This document shows, one piece after another, positions 8,370 to 17,674 of a stretch of 64,000 nucleotides of DNA (its first letter is position 1; every line of letters starts with the position of its first letter). Position numbers and translations under genes: made by a program. The notes under the pieces were generated by a model. The model made no database searches. It saw only the letters and a program-made list of their open reading frames with translations, and was not told the DNA's origin. The stretch comes from Clostridium sp. AM22-11AC (GTDB lineage Bacteria; Bacillota; Clostridia; Lachnospirales; Lachnospiraceae): assembly GCF_003473545.1 (NCBI RefSeq), contig NZ_QUCM01000016.1, forward strand, positions 18,925 through 82,924, read 5' to 3'.

Positions 8370-9608
8370 ATGAATACAAGAGTAGTAGTAACAGGTATGG
8401 GCGCTATTACCCCAATTGGAAATAGTGTAGAGGCTTTTTGGACTGCAGTCAAGTCAAATACAGTAGGCATTGCACCGATCACTCATTTTGATACAGCTGA
8501 TTTTAAGTGCAAACTGGCTGCAGAAGTAAAAGATTTTGATCCAAAGCAGTATATGGATCCAAAGACTGCACGCCGTATGGAGCCTTTCTGCCAGTTCGCA
8601 GTGGCAGCAGCAAAGGAAGCTCTGGAAACATCAGGCATTGACATGGAAAAAGAAGATCCTTTCCGTGTTGGCGTAAGCGTAGGATCCGGTATCGGTTCTT
8701 TACAGGCGTTAGAGCGTAATGAAAAGAGACTGTTAGAAAAAGGGCCTGGCAGAGTAGAGCCATTATTAGTACCTTTAATGATCAGCAACATGGCAGCAGG
8801 AAATGTTTCTATCCAGTTTGGTCTTAAGGGAAAATGCATCAATGTAGTAACTGCATGTGCAACTGGTACCCATTCCATCGGCGAAGCATTCCGTTCCATC
8901 CAGCATGGTGAGGCAGATGTAATGGTAGCAGGCGGTACAGAAGCAAGTATTACTCCAATTGGTGTGGCTGGCTTTACCTCCTTAACTGCATTAAACACCA
9001 CCGATGATGTAAAGAAAGCATCTATCCCATTTGACCAGGACAGAAATGGTTTCGTTATGGGCGAAGGCGCCGGTATCGTTGTATTAGAGTCCTTAGAGCA
9101 CGCACAGGCAAGAGGGGCTAAGATCCTGGCAGAAGTAGTTGGGTACGGTGCAACCTGTGATGCATACCACATTACTTCCCCTGCAGAAGATGGAAGCGGC
9201 GCTGCAAAGGCAATGGAATTTGCCATGAAGGATGCAGGAATTACCCCAGAGCAGCTTGATTATGTAAATGCTCATGGAACCAGCACCCATCACAATGACT
9301 TATTCGAGACAAAGGCTATTAAACTGGCTTTAGGCGATCATGCAAATAAAGTAAAGATCAACTCCACCAAGTCCATGATCGGCCACTTATTAGGCGCAGC
9401 AGGCGGTGTAGAGTTCATTACCTGTGTAAAGAGCATTGAAGACGGCTATGTACATCCAACGGTAGGTCTGGAAAATCCAGGTGAAGGCTGCGACTTAGAT
9501 TACACCATGCATGAGGGCGTATCTATGGATGTAAATTATGCCATCAGCAACTCTTTAGGCTTTGGCGGACATAATGCCAGCCTGATCGTGAAGAAATTCA
9601 CTGCATAA
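8370..9608 (+). CDS. fabF: Beta-ketoacyl-ACP synthase II
   Basis: Elongating condensing enzyme of 412 residues. The catalytic triad is Cys 163 (VTACATGTH), His about 302 (NAHGTSTHHND) and His about 339 (SMIGHLLGAAG), as expected for FabF. The start at 8370 (MNTRVVVTGMGAITPIG) follows AACAGGAG; a longer frame from 8283 overlaps fabG and adds 29 residues unlike any family member, so it was rejected. No separate fabB is seen. Its active-site sequence gives no hint about chain-length preference. Confidence 0.96.
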   Translation: MNTRVVVTGMGAITPIGNSVEAFWTAVKSNTVGIAPITHFDTADFKCKLAAEVKDFDPKQYMDPKTARRMEPFCQFAVAAAKEALETSGIDMEKEDPFRVGVSVGSGIGSLQALERNEKRLLEKGPGRVEPLLVPLMISNMAAGNVSIQFGLKGKCINVVTACATGTHSIGEAFRSIQHGEADVMVAGGTEASITPIGVAGFTSLTALNTTDDVKKASIPFDQDRNGFVMGEGAGIVVLESLEHAQARGAKILAEVVGYGATCDAYHITSPAEDGSGAAKAMEFAMKDAGITPEQLDYVNAHGTSTHHNDLFETKAIKLALGDHANKVKINSTKSMIGHLLGAAGGVEFITCVKSIEDGYVHPTVGLENPGEGCDLDYTMHEGVSMDVNYAISNSLGFGGHNASLIVKKFTA

Positions 9609-9625
9609 GGAAGGAGAACGTGGAC

Positions 9626-10123
9626 ATGAATATGGATGAAATCCTGACACTGGTTCAGGCTGTATCTGATTCAAAGCTGACCAGCTTTAAACTGGACCAG
9701 GGCGATATGCATATTTCCCTTAAGAAAGAGAAAGAAGAAGCAAAGATCATCACCGTTGGCGCACCTGGCGCTGTAGCAGCAGTTCCGGCTCCAAGTGCAG
9801 CACCTGTAGTCACTGCAGCTTCCGCAGGAGTAAGCACAGAAGCACCTGCAGCTGCACCGGAAGCAGCAGAAAGCCATGACATTGCTTCTGATAAAGTGAT
9901 CACCTCCCCATTAGTAGGAACCTTCTACAGTTCTTCTTCCCCGGATGCAGAAAGCTTCGTAAAAGAGGGAGATACTGTGAAAAAGGGACAGGTACTTGGC
10001 ATTATTGAAGCTATGAAGCTGATGAACGAGATCGAAAGCGAATATGACGGCGTTATTGAAGCGATCCTTGTAAATAATGAGGAAGTAGTAGAGTACGGAC
10101 AGCCATTATTCCGTATTAAATAA
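9626..10123 (+). CDS. accB: Biotin carboxyl carrier protein of acetyl-CoA carboxylase
   Basis: AccB carries carboxybiotin between the biotin carboxylase and carboxyltransferase parts of acetyl-CoA carboxylase. The C-terminal biotinyl domain contains EAMKLMNE with the biotin-accepting Lys about 131; the first 30 residues resemble the AccB helical segment and are joined to the domain by an Ala/Pro-rich linker (about residues 48-85). ATG at 9626 is preferred to the GTG two codons upstream because of its spacing to AAGGAG; a third ATG at 9632 is possible. A 14-bp hairpin follows before fabZ. Confidence 0.95.
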   Translation: MNMDEILTLVQAVSDSKLTSFKLDQGDMHISLKKEKEEAKIITVGAPGAVAAVPAPSAAPVVTAASAGVSTEAPAAAPEAAESHDIASDKVITSPLVGTFYSSSSPDAESFVKEGDTVKKGQVLGIIEAMKLMNEIESEYDGVIEAILVNNEEVVEYGQPLFRIK

Positions 10124-10129
10124 GATGTC

Positions 10130-10166
10130 CTCCTGGAACCTTTCCAAATAAAAAAGGTTCCGGGAG
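10130..10166 (+). other. Stable 14-bp hairpin between accB and fabZ
   Basis: 10130-10143 pairs with 10153-10166 (one G-T pair) around a 9-base A-rich loop. There is no T-run after it, so it more likely shapes mRNA stability or partial readthrough than full termination; the fab genes on both sides appear cotranscribed. Confidence 0.75.
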
Positions 10167-10203
10167 AACATTGGTTCCGAGAGAAAATAGGAGGGCAACA
10201 ACC

Positions 10204-10629
10204 ATGTTAATGGGTATTAAAGAAATCCAGGAGATCATTCCGCACAGACATCCATTTCTCCTGGTAGACTGTATTGAAGAATTAGAGCCGGGCGTAAAGG
10301 CAGTTGGCTACAAATCTGTTACTTATGATGAGCCATATTTCAGAGGCCATTTCCCGCAGGAACCGGTTATGCCGGGCGTTCTGATCGTGGAAGCACTGGC
10401 TCAGACCGGCGCTGTAGCGATTCTTTCCCAGGAGAATTTCAAGGGAAAGACTGCATATTTTGGCGGCTTAAATAACGTAAAATTCAAGCACAAAGTAGTT
10501 CCGGGAGACCGTTTAAGACTGGAATGTGAGATCATCAAGCAGAAGGGACCGGTTGGCGTAGGAAAAGCAACTGCTACGGTAGACGGCAAGATCGCAGTTG
10601 TTGGCGAACTGACCTTTATGATCGGATAG
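10204..10629 (+). CDS. fabZ: 3-hydroxyacyl-ACP dehydratase
   Basis: Hot-dog-fold dehydratase of 141 residues that forms trans-2-enoyl-ACP. The catalytic His lies in [15 protein letters not shown] and the catalytic Glu in VEALAQTGA, both conserved in FabZ; the N-terminal [11 protein letters not shown] is a further hallmark. ATG at 10204 follows GGAGGGCAACA; the extra upstream codons of the open frame (from 10171) include the hairpin flank and are not expected to be translated. No FabA-type isomerase motif can be singled out by eye, so a role in unsaturated fatty acid formation is unknown. Confidence 0.96.
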   Translation: MLMGIKEIQEIIPHRHPFLLVDCIEELEPGVKAVGYKSVTYDEPYFRGHFPQEPVMPGVLIVEALAQTGAVAILSQENFKGKTAYFGGLNNVKFKHKVVPGDRLRLECEIIKQKGPVGVGKATATVDGKIAVVGELTFMIG

Positions 10630-10656
10630 ATAATACTGGTCCATAGGAGATTTGAA

Positions 10657-12009
10657 ATGTTTAATAAGATATTGATCGCAAACAGAGGTGAGATCGCAGT
10701 CCGCATCATCAGAGCCTGCCGTGAAATGGGCATCCGCACCGTTGCGGTTTACTCTGAGGCTGATAAGGATTGTCTGCACACTCTTCTGGCAGATGAAGCC
10801 ATCTGTATCGGCCCGGCTCCTTCCAGCCAGAGCTATCTGAATATGGAGCGTATTCTCTCCGCAACTGTTGCAATGAAGGCAGATGCCATTCATCCGGGAT
10901 TTGGATTTTTATCAGAAAATGCCCGTTTTGCAAAACTTTGCCAGCAGTGCAACATTACCTTTATCGGACCGTCTGCTGAGATCATCAACCGCATGGGAAA
11001 TAAGTCAGAAGCCAGAAATACCATGATGCAGGCCGGAGTTCCTGTTGTTCCTGGAAGCAAAGAGCCTGTATACACAGCAGAAGATGGACTTGCCATGGCA
11101 AAAGAGATCGGTTTTCCGGTCATGATCAAGGCTTCTTCCGGCGGCGGCGGAAAGGGAATGCGTATTTCCAGAAGCGAAGAGGACTTTACAGAGCATTTTA
11201 ATGCAGCTCAGTTAGAGTCTGTAAAGGGATTTTCCGATGATACCATGTATATTGAAAAATATATTGAAAAACCACGTCATGTGGAATTTCAGATCATGGG
11301 TGACAAGTTTGGTCATGTTGTTCACTTGGGAGAACGTGACTGCTCCATCCAGCGCCGTCATCAGAAGGTAATGGAAGAGTCCCCTTGTGAGGTCATTTCC
11401 CCTGAACTTCGTAAAAAAATGGGTGAAGTTGCAGTAAAGGCAGCCAAAGCCGTGAATTACGAAAATGCAGGAACCATTGAGTTTTTGTTGGATAAAGACA
11501 AAAATTTCTATTTTATGGAAATGAACACCCGTATCCAGGTAGAGCATCCTGTAACAGAGATGGTTTCCGGCATCGATCTGATCAAAGAGCAGATCCGTGT
11601 TGCCGCAGGAGAGCCATTAAGTGTGTCACAGGAAGACATCCAGATCAAGGGACATGCCATTGAATGTCGTATTAATGCGGAAAACCCGAAAAAGCACTTT
11701 ATGCCATGTCCGGGCCGCATTACCAACGTGCATATTCCTGGTGGAAATGGTGTCCGCGTGGATACACACATTTACAATGATTATAAAGTACCTGCTAACT
11801 ATGACTCCATGCTTATGAAACTGATCGTTTACGATAAAGACAGGGCATCTGCCATTGCAAAAATGCGCAGTGCTTTAGGCGAGGTCATCATAGAAGGCAT
11901 TGAAACAAATATTGATTTTCAGTATGAGATCCTGGAAAATGAGGCTTTTCAGAAGGGTGATACAGACACCGGATTTATTGAAAAGTATTTCCCGGACTAC
12001 ATAAAATGA
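10657..12009 (+). CDS. accC: Biotin carboxylase subunit of acetyl-CoA carboxylase
   Basis: AccC carboxylates biotin on AccB using ATP and bicarbonate. The 450-residue protein starts MFNKILIANRGEIAVRIIRA, has the ATP-grasp glycine loop SSGGGGKGMR (about residues 161-170), the catalytic EMNTRIQVEHPVTE segment (about 288-301) and RDCSIQRRHQKVMEESP. Length and motifs equal those of free-standing AccC proteins rather than pyruvate carboxylase, and the operon position between fabZ and accDA settles the role. Confidence 0.97.
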   Translation: MFNKILIANRGEIAVRIIRACREMGIRTVAVYSEADKDCLHTLLADEAICIGPAPSSQSYLNMERILSATVAMKADAIHPGFGFLSENARFAKLCQQCNITFIGPSAEIINRMGNKSEARNTMMQAGVPVVPGSKEPVYTAEDGLAMAKEIGFPVMIKASSGGGGKGMRISRSEEDFTEHFNAAQLESVKGFSDDTMYIEKYIEKPRHVEFQIMGDKFGHVVHLGERDCSIQRRHQKVMEESPCEVISPELRKKMGEVAVKAAKAVNYENAGTIEFLLDKDKNFYFMEMNTRIQVEHPVTEMVSGIDLIKEQIRVAAGEPLSVSQEDIQIKGHAIECRINAENPKKHFMPCPGRITNVHIPGGNGVRVDTHIYNDYKVPANYDSMLMKLIVYDKDRASAIAKMRSALGEVIIEGIETNIDFQYEILENEAFQKGDTDTGFIEKYFPDYIK

Positions 12010-12095
12010 TTTTAATCTGGAAAATCCTCCGCGACCAGGTCCCGGACGGATATTTATGATCCTGAATAAGGATAATGCAGAAAGGAAGTTGTCGT

Positions 12096-13820
12096 ATGCT
12101 GCGCAACATGTTCAGAAAAACGTATACAAAAATAGATACCAAATACAGACCGGTAAGCCATGAAGGAGAAGAACCATCCATCCCGGAAGGCTTATGGCGC
12201 AAATGTAATAAATGCGGGCAGCCGATCTATGTGGAAGACGTAAAGAACAATTACTATGTATGCCCCAAATGCGGCGGCTACTTCCGTGTTCATGCTTACC
12301 GCAGGATCGAAATGCTTACCGATGTAGGAACTTTTGAGGAATGGAATAAAGAAATGCCATTTTCCAATCCTCTGGATTTTCCAAATTACGAAAAAAAGGT
12401 AGAAGCAGCCAGAGAAAAAACAAATCTGAATGAAGCCATTGTTATTGGAAAGGCAAAGATCGACGGAAATCCTGCTGTTGTAGGTGTCTGTGACGCCCGC
12501 TTTATCATGAGCAGTATGGGCCATGTAGTTGGGGAGAAGATCACTGAGGCAGTAGAACGTGCTACCAAAGAAAAACTTCCGGTGATCCTGTTTGCCTGCT
12601 CCGGCGGTGCCAGAATGCAGGAAGGCATTGTTTCCTTGATGCAGATGGCAAAGACTTCCGCAGCCTTAAAGCGTCACCATGAAGCAGGACAGCTGTTTAT
12701 CAGCGTTCTTACAGATCCAACAACCGGCGGAGTAACTGCAAGTTTTGCAATGTTAGGCGATATCATCATTGCGGAACCAGGGGCATTGATCGGCTTTGCA
12801 GGCCCAAGAGTCATTGAACAGACCATTGGACAGAAGCTGCCGGAAGGCTTCCAGAGAGCGGAATTCCTGTTAGACCATGGCTTTGTAGACATGATCCTTC
12901 CACGTCAGGACCAGAAGCATGTGATCGGACGGATCCTTTACATGCATAGAAAACATGATATGGATGTGGAAGAGAACGGGGTTAAGACAGATATACCTGT
13001 AAATACCCTGGCAGCTCCACAGTCTCAGGAAAACACAGAAAAGAGTGCTTGGGATACAGTCCTTCTTTCCAGAAAGGCAGACAGACCCACCGCTCTTGAC
13101 TATATCAACGCTGTTTTTGATGAATTTATGGAATTCCATGGAGACCGCTGCTTTAAAGATGACGGAGCCATTATTGGCGGTATTGCCATGTTCCACGGCA
13201 TGCCGGTGACTGTCATCGGACAGCAGAAGGGAAAGAACACCAAAGACAATATCCGTCGCAACTTCGGTATGCCGTCTCCAGACGGCTACCGCAAGGCGCT
13301 GCGCTTAATGAAGCAGGCAGAAACCTTCGGACGCCCCATTATCTGCTTTGTAGACACACCGGGAGCTTTCTGCGGCCTGGAAGCAGAGGAAAGAGGTCAG
13401 GGAGAAGCCATTGCAAGAAATCTGTTTGAAATGTCGGATTTAAAAGTACCGGTGCTTTCTATCGTCATCGGCGAAGGCGGAAGCGGCGGTGCGCTGGCTA
13501 TGGCAGTAGCAAACGAAGTATGGATGATGGAAAATGCCATTTATTCCATTTTATCACCGGAAGGCTTTGCGTCTATCCTTTATAAGGACAGTAAAAAGGC
13601 GCCGGAAGCAGCCAGAGTCATGAAAGTGACCGCTGCTGATTTAAAGGAACTGGGACTGATCGAGCGGATCATACCGGAGGAAGAACCGGCAAATACAGAT
13701 ACACTGTACCGCATCGCAGGCTATATGGACCGGTCTATGATCGGATTTATGAAAAAGTATCAGGATATGTCAGGGGAAGAGCTGGCAGAGCACAGATACG
13801 AAAGATTTAGGAGAATGTAA
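12096..13820 (+). CDS. accDA: Fused acetyl-CoA carboxylase carboxyltransferase, beta plus alpha
   Basis: One polypeptide of about 574 residues joins the two carboxyltransferase subunits that are separate in E. coli. The N-terminal half is AccD: a CxxC...CxxC zinc ribbon (CNKC, CPKC, about residues 36-60) followed by the crotonase-fold [12 protein letters not shown] and [10 protein letters not shown]. The C-terminal half from about residue 310 is Acc[40 protein letters not shown] and [11 protein letters not shown]. No stop or frameshift separates them. ATG at 12096 fits the AAAGGAAG ribosome site better than the in-frame ATG at 12075. Its stop overlaps the next start (TAATG). Confidence 0.95.
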   Translation: MLRNMFRKTYTKIDTKYRPVSHEGEEPSIPEGLWRKCNKCGQPIYVEDVKNNYYVCPKCGGYFRVHAYRRIEMLTDVGTFEEWNKEMPFSNPLDFPNYEKKVEAAREKTNLNEAIVIGKAKIDGNPAVVGVCDARFIMSSMGHVVGEKITEAVERATKEKLPVILFACSGGARMQEGIVSLMQMAKTSAALKRHHEAGQLFISVLTDPTTGGVTASFAMLGDIIIAEPGALIGFAGPRVIEQTIGQKLPEGFQRAEFLLDHGFVDMILPRQDQKHVIGRILYMHRKHDMDVEENGVKTDIPVNTLAAPQSQENTEKSAWDTVLLSRKADRPTALDYINAVFDEFMEFHGDRCFKDDGAIIGGIAMFHGMPVTVIGQQKGKNTKDNIRRNFGMPSPDGYRKALRLMKQAETFGRPIICFVDTPGAFCGLEAEERGQGEAIARNLFEMSDLKVPVLSIVIGEGGSGGALAMAVANEVWMMENAIYSILSPEGFASILYKDSKKAPEAARVMKVTAADLKELGLIERIIPEEEPANTDTLYRIAGYMDRSMIGFMKKYQDMSGEELAEHRYERFRRM

Positions 13821-14992
13821 TGAGTGGGATCAAAGCTTTAAAAATAGGAGATCTGGTACTGCAAAGACCAGTGATCCAGGGCGGTATGGGCGTAGGCATC
13901 AGCCTTCATAAACTGGCGGGAGCTGTAGCAGCTTCCGGCGGCATGGGACTGATTTCCACAGCACAGATCGGTTTTAGGGAACCTGATTTTAAGACCAACT
14001 TTGTAGAGGCAAATCTGCGCGCTATCAGGCGGGAGATGCAGAAAGCCAGAGAGATTGCGCCAAAAGGAGCTATCGGTTTTAATATTATGGTAGCCACCAA
14101 GCACTATGACCTGTGGGTCAAGGAAGCCATTAAATCCGGCGCAGATGCCATTGTATCCGGCGCAGGTCTTCCGGTACGTCTTCCGGAATATGCACAGGCT
14201 GCTTACGAAGAGATGAAAGCCGGTATTGCAGATGCAAAAGAAAACTGCGAAGAATTTTGCAAGCAGGCAGTAAAAAAAGTAAAGCTTGCCCCCATCGTAT
14301 CTTCCGCAAAGTCTGCACAGGTTATCTGCAGACTTTGGGACAGAAAATACAAGCAGGTTCCTGATTTTGTAGTAGTAGAAGGACCTTTAGCCGGTGGTCA
14401 TCTGGGCTTTTCCAGAGAAGAACTGGCTGAGTACGGCGCAGACACCAAAGATGTGCCAAATACCTATAACCAGGAAGCCTACGATAAAGAAGTCCGCTCC
14501 ATTATGGAAGTGGTAAAGACTTACGAAGAAAAATACCAGAAACATATCCCGGTAGTAACTGCCGGGGGAATTTATACCCATGAAGATGTAAAACACCAGT
14601 TTGAACTGGGGGCAGAAGGCGTACAGGTGGCAACTCGTTTTGTCACGACAGAAGAATGTGACGCTCCGGATGCTTACAAACAGGCTTACATCAACGCAAA
14701 AAAAGAAGATATCGTTATCACCCAGAGCCCGGTAGGAATGCCAGGACGTGCCATCTTAAATCCGTTTTTACAGCAGATCAAAGACGGCGTCCGTCCGGCC
14801 ATCAAAACCTGCTTCCAGTGTCTGGAACACTGCGATATCAAAACCATTCCTTACTGCATCACAAAGGCATTGGTAAATGCAGCAGAAGGAGACGAAGACA
14901 ACGCCCTTCTCTTCTGCGGCAGCAACGCTTACAGAGCCGAAAAGATTGAAAAAGTAGATGATGTGATGAAAGAACTGGTGGGAGAATTGTAA
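13820..14992 (+). CDS. Nitronate monooxygenase / FabK-like flavoprotein
   Basis: FMN-binding TIM-barrel protein of 390 residues from the 2-nitropropane dioxygenase superfamily. Recognisable parts are PVIQGGMGVGISLHKLAGAV, EGPLAGGHLGFS and TAGGIYTHEDV plus GVQVATRFV. A Cys-rich C-terminal tail (TCFQCLEHCDIKTIPYC, about residues 333-349) is absent from ordinary FabK and could bind a metal or act in redox control. The start overlaps the accDA stop, so it is translationally coupled to the fatty-acid operon. It may be a second enoyl reductase or a detoxifying oxidase; the sequence alone does not decide. Confidence 0.85.
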   Translation: MSGIKALKIGDLVLQRPVIQGGMGVGISLHKLAGAVAASGGMGLISTAQIGFREPDFKTNFVEANLRAIRREMQKAREIAPKGAIGFNIMVATKHYDLWVKEAIKSGADAIVSGAGLPVRLPEYAQAAYEEMKAGIADAKENCEEFCKQAVKKVKLAPIVSSAKSAQVICRLWDRKYKQVPDFVVVEGPLAGGHLGFSREELAEYGADTKDVPNTYNQEAYDKEVRSIMEVVKTYEEKYQKHIPVVTAGGIYTHEDVKHQFELGAEGVQVATRFVTTEECDAPDAYKQAYINAKKEDIVITQSPVGMPGRAILNPFLQQIKDGVRPAIKTCFQCLEHCDIKTIPYCITKALVNAAEGDEDNALLFCGSNAYRAEKIEKVDDVMKELVGEL

Positions 14993-15062
14993 CGCATGAA
15001 CCGCCTGCGTAAGCAGACAGATAAGCATGTTGGTACGAGTTCGCGAGTCCCCCCAAAAATAC

Positions 15063-15096
15063 CGGTCATACCCATAAAAAGGTATGGCCGTTTTTT
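15063..15096 (+). terminator. Intrinsic terminator of the fatty-acid operon
   Basis: CGGTCATACC at 15063-15072 pairs with 15081-15090 (one G-T pair) and is followed directly by six T residues. It closes the operon that began at fabH. Confidence 0.9.
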
Positions 15097-15097
15097 C

Positions 15098-15124
15098 TTA
15101 CAAACCCTTACAAAATCCTTACTT
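15098..15124 (+). repeat. Three phased TTAC direct repeats upstream of the MerR-type promoter
   Basis: TTACAAACCC, TTACAAAATCC and TTACTTGCC start at 15098, 15108 and 15119, about one helical turn apart, and end next to the -35 element at 15128. This spacing is typical of tandem sites for OmpR/PhoB-type response regulators; no such regulator gene is in the window. Confidence 0.45.
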
Positions 15125-15127
15125 GCC

Positions 15128-15158
15128 TTGACCTTGGAGTAACTTCAAGGTGTATGCT
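15128..15158 (+). promoter_or_regulatory. MerR-type promoter with operator in a 19-bp spacer
   Basis: TTGACC (15128-15133) and TATGCT (15153-15158) are separated by 19 bases, longer than normal. The spacer region holds the dyad CCTTGGAGTAACTTCAAGG (15132-15150), close to the CTTGGAGT...ACTCCAAG pattern of MerR-family activators. Such regulators twist the overlong spacer to allow open complex formation. The likely partner is the MerR gene at 15831, and the target is the secreted protein gene at 15233. Confidence 0.82.
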
Positions 15159-15232
15159 TTCTGCATAAAACAAAAGGACATGTTCCATGAGGGGGACGTT
15201 GTCATATATAAAAACGCAGGAGGCATTTAATT

Positions 15233-15685
15233 ATGAAGAAACGTTTTGCTATTACAGTACTTGCGCTGGCTCTGACGGCAGGAAGCGCTATGACATCTTT
15301 TGCAGCAGGTTTTACAGGTACAGGAAAAGGCGTAAAGTATCAGTGGGGTGATGGAGCTTACTGCACCAATAACTGGGTACAGTATAAAAATCACTGGTTT
15401 TATTTTGGCGATGACCAGTTAATGAGAACCGGTTGGATCCAGAAGGACGGCACCTGGTATTATGCGGCTGATACCGGAGAACTTCAGGGTGGTATTATGA
15501 AGATCAACGGAAATGTTTATTATTTTGATACCAGTACCTGCAAAATGGTAACGGGCAACTACAGCTATAATGGCGGAACTCATGAATTTACAGAAAACGG
15601 TACCACAGATGGCGGACCATATGTTTACAATGAATGGAACAGCAACGGTATCATCAAACGGGGAACCAAATTTGGAGTAAGATAA
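15233..15685 (+). CDS. Secreted protein with cell-wall-binding (glucan/choline-type) repeats
   Basis: Protein of 150 residues with a signal peptide (Lys-Lys-Arg start, hydrophobic stretch, cleavage after SFA about residue 24). The mature part consists of about five aromatic repeats of the CW_binding type, for example WVQYKNHWFYFGDDQLMRTG and WIQKDGTWYYAADTGEL. There is no catalytic domain, so it is a pure surface-binding protein. It lies behind the MerR-type promoter and is followed by the merR gene, which suggests it belongs to an envelope or drug stress response. The specific ligand is unknown. Confidence 0.8.
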   Translation: MKKRFAITVLALALTAGSAMTSFAAGFTGTGKGVKYQWGDGAYCTNNWVQYKNHWFYFGDDQLMRTGWIQKDGTWYYAADTGELQGGIMKINGNVYYFDTSTCKMVTGNYSYNGGTHEFTENGTTDGGPYVYNEWNSNGIIKRGTKFGVR

Positions 15686-15830
15686 ATATCCAGATAAAAC
15701 TTTACAGTTTCCTTTCGATTTTCTGCGTCCCATTGACCAGCTCGCAAAATCCGGATAAGATAACATTCATAAACACATTCGGAAGAAATGTTGATCGTGA
15801 GAAAATGGGAAAACAGGAGACTGGAAAGGC

Positions 15831-16652
15831 ATGGCAGAAAACAGAACGGAAATAAAACAGCGAGAGTATCTCATAGGCGATATGTCCGAAATTGTGGGCG
15901 TAAGCCGGGATACTCTCCGTTTTTATGAAAAAAAAGGGATCATAAAGGCGAGAAAAAAGGAAAACGGATACCGTTATTATCTGGAAGAAGACCTGTTCAG
16001 ACTGATGGTTATCCTATATAAGAGAAAAATGAATGACAGCCTGGAAGAAATCGAAGGATACATAAAAGGCGAGAATTCTGTAGAATATATGAAAAAACAT
16101 CTGCAGACCCGTATAAAACAGGAAGAGATGAAGATCCACTATCATCAGCAGGCCATTGCCCGTATGCGGCTTGCCACAAAAGATATTCAAATGGCAGAGC
16201 AATACGGTGGAAAATGTACCTGGAAAAATTTTCCGGTAGCCTATCAGTTAGGAGTTTGCGACAGTCTCCACGCAAGTCTGCAAAAATGGTTTTCCCTGTC
16301 ATCTGAAACAGGCGGGTTGGACATGACTTATTTCTATACCGAATTTTCCATAAAAGAAGGGCAGATGCAGGAGCAGGGCACCAAGCTGTTTCTGTATCAG
16401 GAAGTAGGTCCCTTTATCAGCAGTGACTTCCATCTGGAACAATATCCGCAGACTGCACCCGTTCCCTGTATTTATACGATCCTGGAGTCTGAAAATATTT
16501 ATCCCGATGAAGAAACAGCCTGCCAGATGGTCCGCTGGGGAAAGGAACAGGGAGCAGAGCCAACAGGAGTTCTGTATTCCAATAATATGACTTCGTTTTT
16601 AGGAGAAGACAGCAACATTTATTTCCTGGAACTGTATATGCCGGTAAAATAA
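15831..16652 (+). CDS. MerR-family transcriptional regulator with GyrI-like C-terminus
   Basis: Regulator of 273 residues. The N-terminal winged helix-turn-helix (YLIGDMSEIVGVSRDTLRFYEKKGIIKA, from about residue 13) has the DTLRFYEKKG signature of the MerR family, followed by a long coiled-coil helix (about 80-125). The C-terminal 140 residues (from about Lys 130) resemble the effector-binding domains of BmrR/TipA/GyrI type, which sense lipophilic or antibiotic-like molecules. A MerR-type promoter with a 19-bp spacer lies upstream of the preceding gene, so the regulator probably activates that gene and itself. Confidence 0.85.
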   Translation: MAENRTEIKQREYLIGDMSEIVGVSRDTLRFYEKKGIIKARKKENGYRYYLEEDLFRLMVILYKRKMNDSLEEIEGYIKGENSVEYMKKHLQTRIKQEEMKIHYHQQAIARMRLATKDIQMAEQYGGKCTWKNFPVAYQLGVCDSLHASLQKWFSLSSETGGLDMTYFYTEFSIKEGQMQEQGTKLFLYQEVGPFISSDFHLEQYPQTAPVPCIYTILESENIYPDEETACQMVRWGKEQGAEPTGVLYSNNMTSFLGEDSNIYFLELYMPVK

Positions 16653-16731
16653 AAACAGTAAAACGGCAAAACAAGAAAAAGCAGGAAAAAACAAGGAAAA
16701 GCCCAAAAGGAAACCGCAAAATCTGCCAAAA

Positions 16732-16913
16732 TGTGGATAAAAAATCCACAAAATTTCCGGTTTCCACATAAAAATCCATATTTCCCCACAGTTTCCCCAT
16801 GCTTTACACACACTATAAACAGAGTTATCCCCAAAGTTATCCACATTATCCACCGACAAACACAAGATATGTGGTAAAAAGAAGAGGAAATACAAGATTT
16901 AGATTGTGGATAA
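16732..16913. promoter_or_regulatory. Cluster of DnaA boxes
   Basis: Three perfect TTATCCACA boxes (16732-16740 minus, 16837-16845 plus, 16905-16913 minus) and two with one mismatch (16825-16833, TTATCCCCA; 16846-16854, TTATCCACC) lie in 182 bases; the middle three are in tandem. A random 64-kb sequence would hold less than one perfect box. The stretch from 16653 to 17003 has no gene. There is no dnaA gene here, so this is more likely a DnaA-titrating or regulatory cluster than the origin itself. Confidence 0.75.
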
Positions 16914-17003
16914 CTTTTTCCACCATAAGAATGTGTATTTCTCTGTGTGAAAGAGCATAAAATGTGTATAAATGGGCGTATAGGCAATACAGGAAAAAGG
17001 AAT

Positions 17004-17633
17004 ATGTTAAATTATATCTGGAGCGGAATGCTTTTTCTGGGGATCATATGGGGCGCGTTTCACGGAAGGCTGGCTCAGGTAACAGAAGGAGCCTTAAACG
17101 CAGCAGGGGAAGCCGTGACCTTGAGTATCACCATGCTGGGGATCGTAGTTTTCTGGAACGGGATCTTAGAGATCGGAAGCAGAGCCGGGCTGGTAGAACA
17201 GCTTTCAGAGAAAATGAGACCGGCTTTGAAATTCCTCTTTCCGGATCTGCCGTCAGACTGTGAAGCCGCCAGACAGATCTGTGTAAATTTCATTGCAAAT
17301 ATCCTGGGACTTGGCTGGGCGGCGACACCTGCAGGCTTAAAAGCCATGAAAGAACTGGAAAAGGTAGAAGAAGAGCGCAGAAAAGAGAAAGTGGCGAAAA
17401 GGACAATTCACGCAGTCTCGAAAGGCACTGCCAGTAATGAAATGTGTACCTTTCTGATCATGAATATTTCATCCCTTCAGCTGATCCCGGTGAATATCAT
17501 TGCATACAGAAGCCAGTATCACAGTACATCCCCGGCAGCCGTCACCGGTCCCTGTTTTGCAGCAACAATGGTAAGTACACTGGCAGCGGTCATTTTCTGT
17601 AAGATCATGGATCATCTCCGTAACCCCACATAG
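17004..17633 (+). CDS. spmA: Spore maturation protein A
   Basis: Integral membrane protein of about 209 residues of the SpmA/nucleoside-recognition family. It starts MLNYIWSGMLFLGIIWGAFHG and has further membrane segments around residues 40-58, 93-112 and near the C-terminus; NFIANILGLGWAATPAGLKAM and NEMCTFLIMNISSLQLIPVN are diagnostic. In Bacillus, SpmA and SpmB are needed for dehydration of the spore core. ATG at 17004 follows AAAAAGG and gives the family length. The usual partner spmB is not adjacent: it lies 3.7 kb downstream after three unrelated genes. Confidence 0.93.
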   Translation: MLNYIWSGMLFLGIIWGAFHGRLAQVTEGALNAAGEAVTLSITMLGIVVFWNGILEIGSRAGLVEQLSEKMRPALKFLFPDLPSDCEAARQICVNFIANILGLGWAATPAGLKAMKELEKVEEERRKEKVAKRTIHAVSKGTASNEMCTFLIMNISSLQLIPVNIIAYRSQYHSTSPAAVTGPCFAATMVSTLAAVIFCKIMDHLRNPT

Positions 17634-17674
17634 ATCTTCCCCAAAATGCTCACCTCATTTCGGGTATATCCTAA

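Noticed and set aside
8483..9226. Minus-strand open frame of 247 codons
   Set aside because: Antisense to fabF, which has full catalytic motifs.
16732..16913. Chromosomal origin of replication
   Set aside because: DnaA boxes are clustered, but dnaA, dnaN or rpmH are not adjacent and no clear unwinding region could be shown, so only a DnaA-box cluster is reported.
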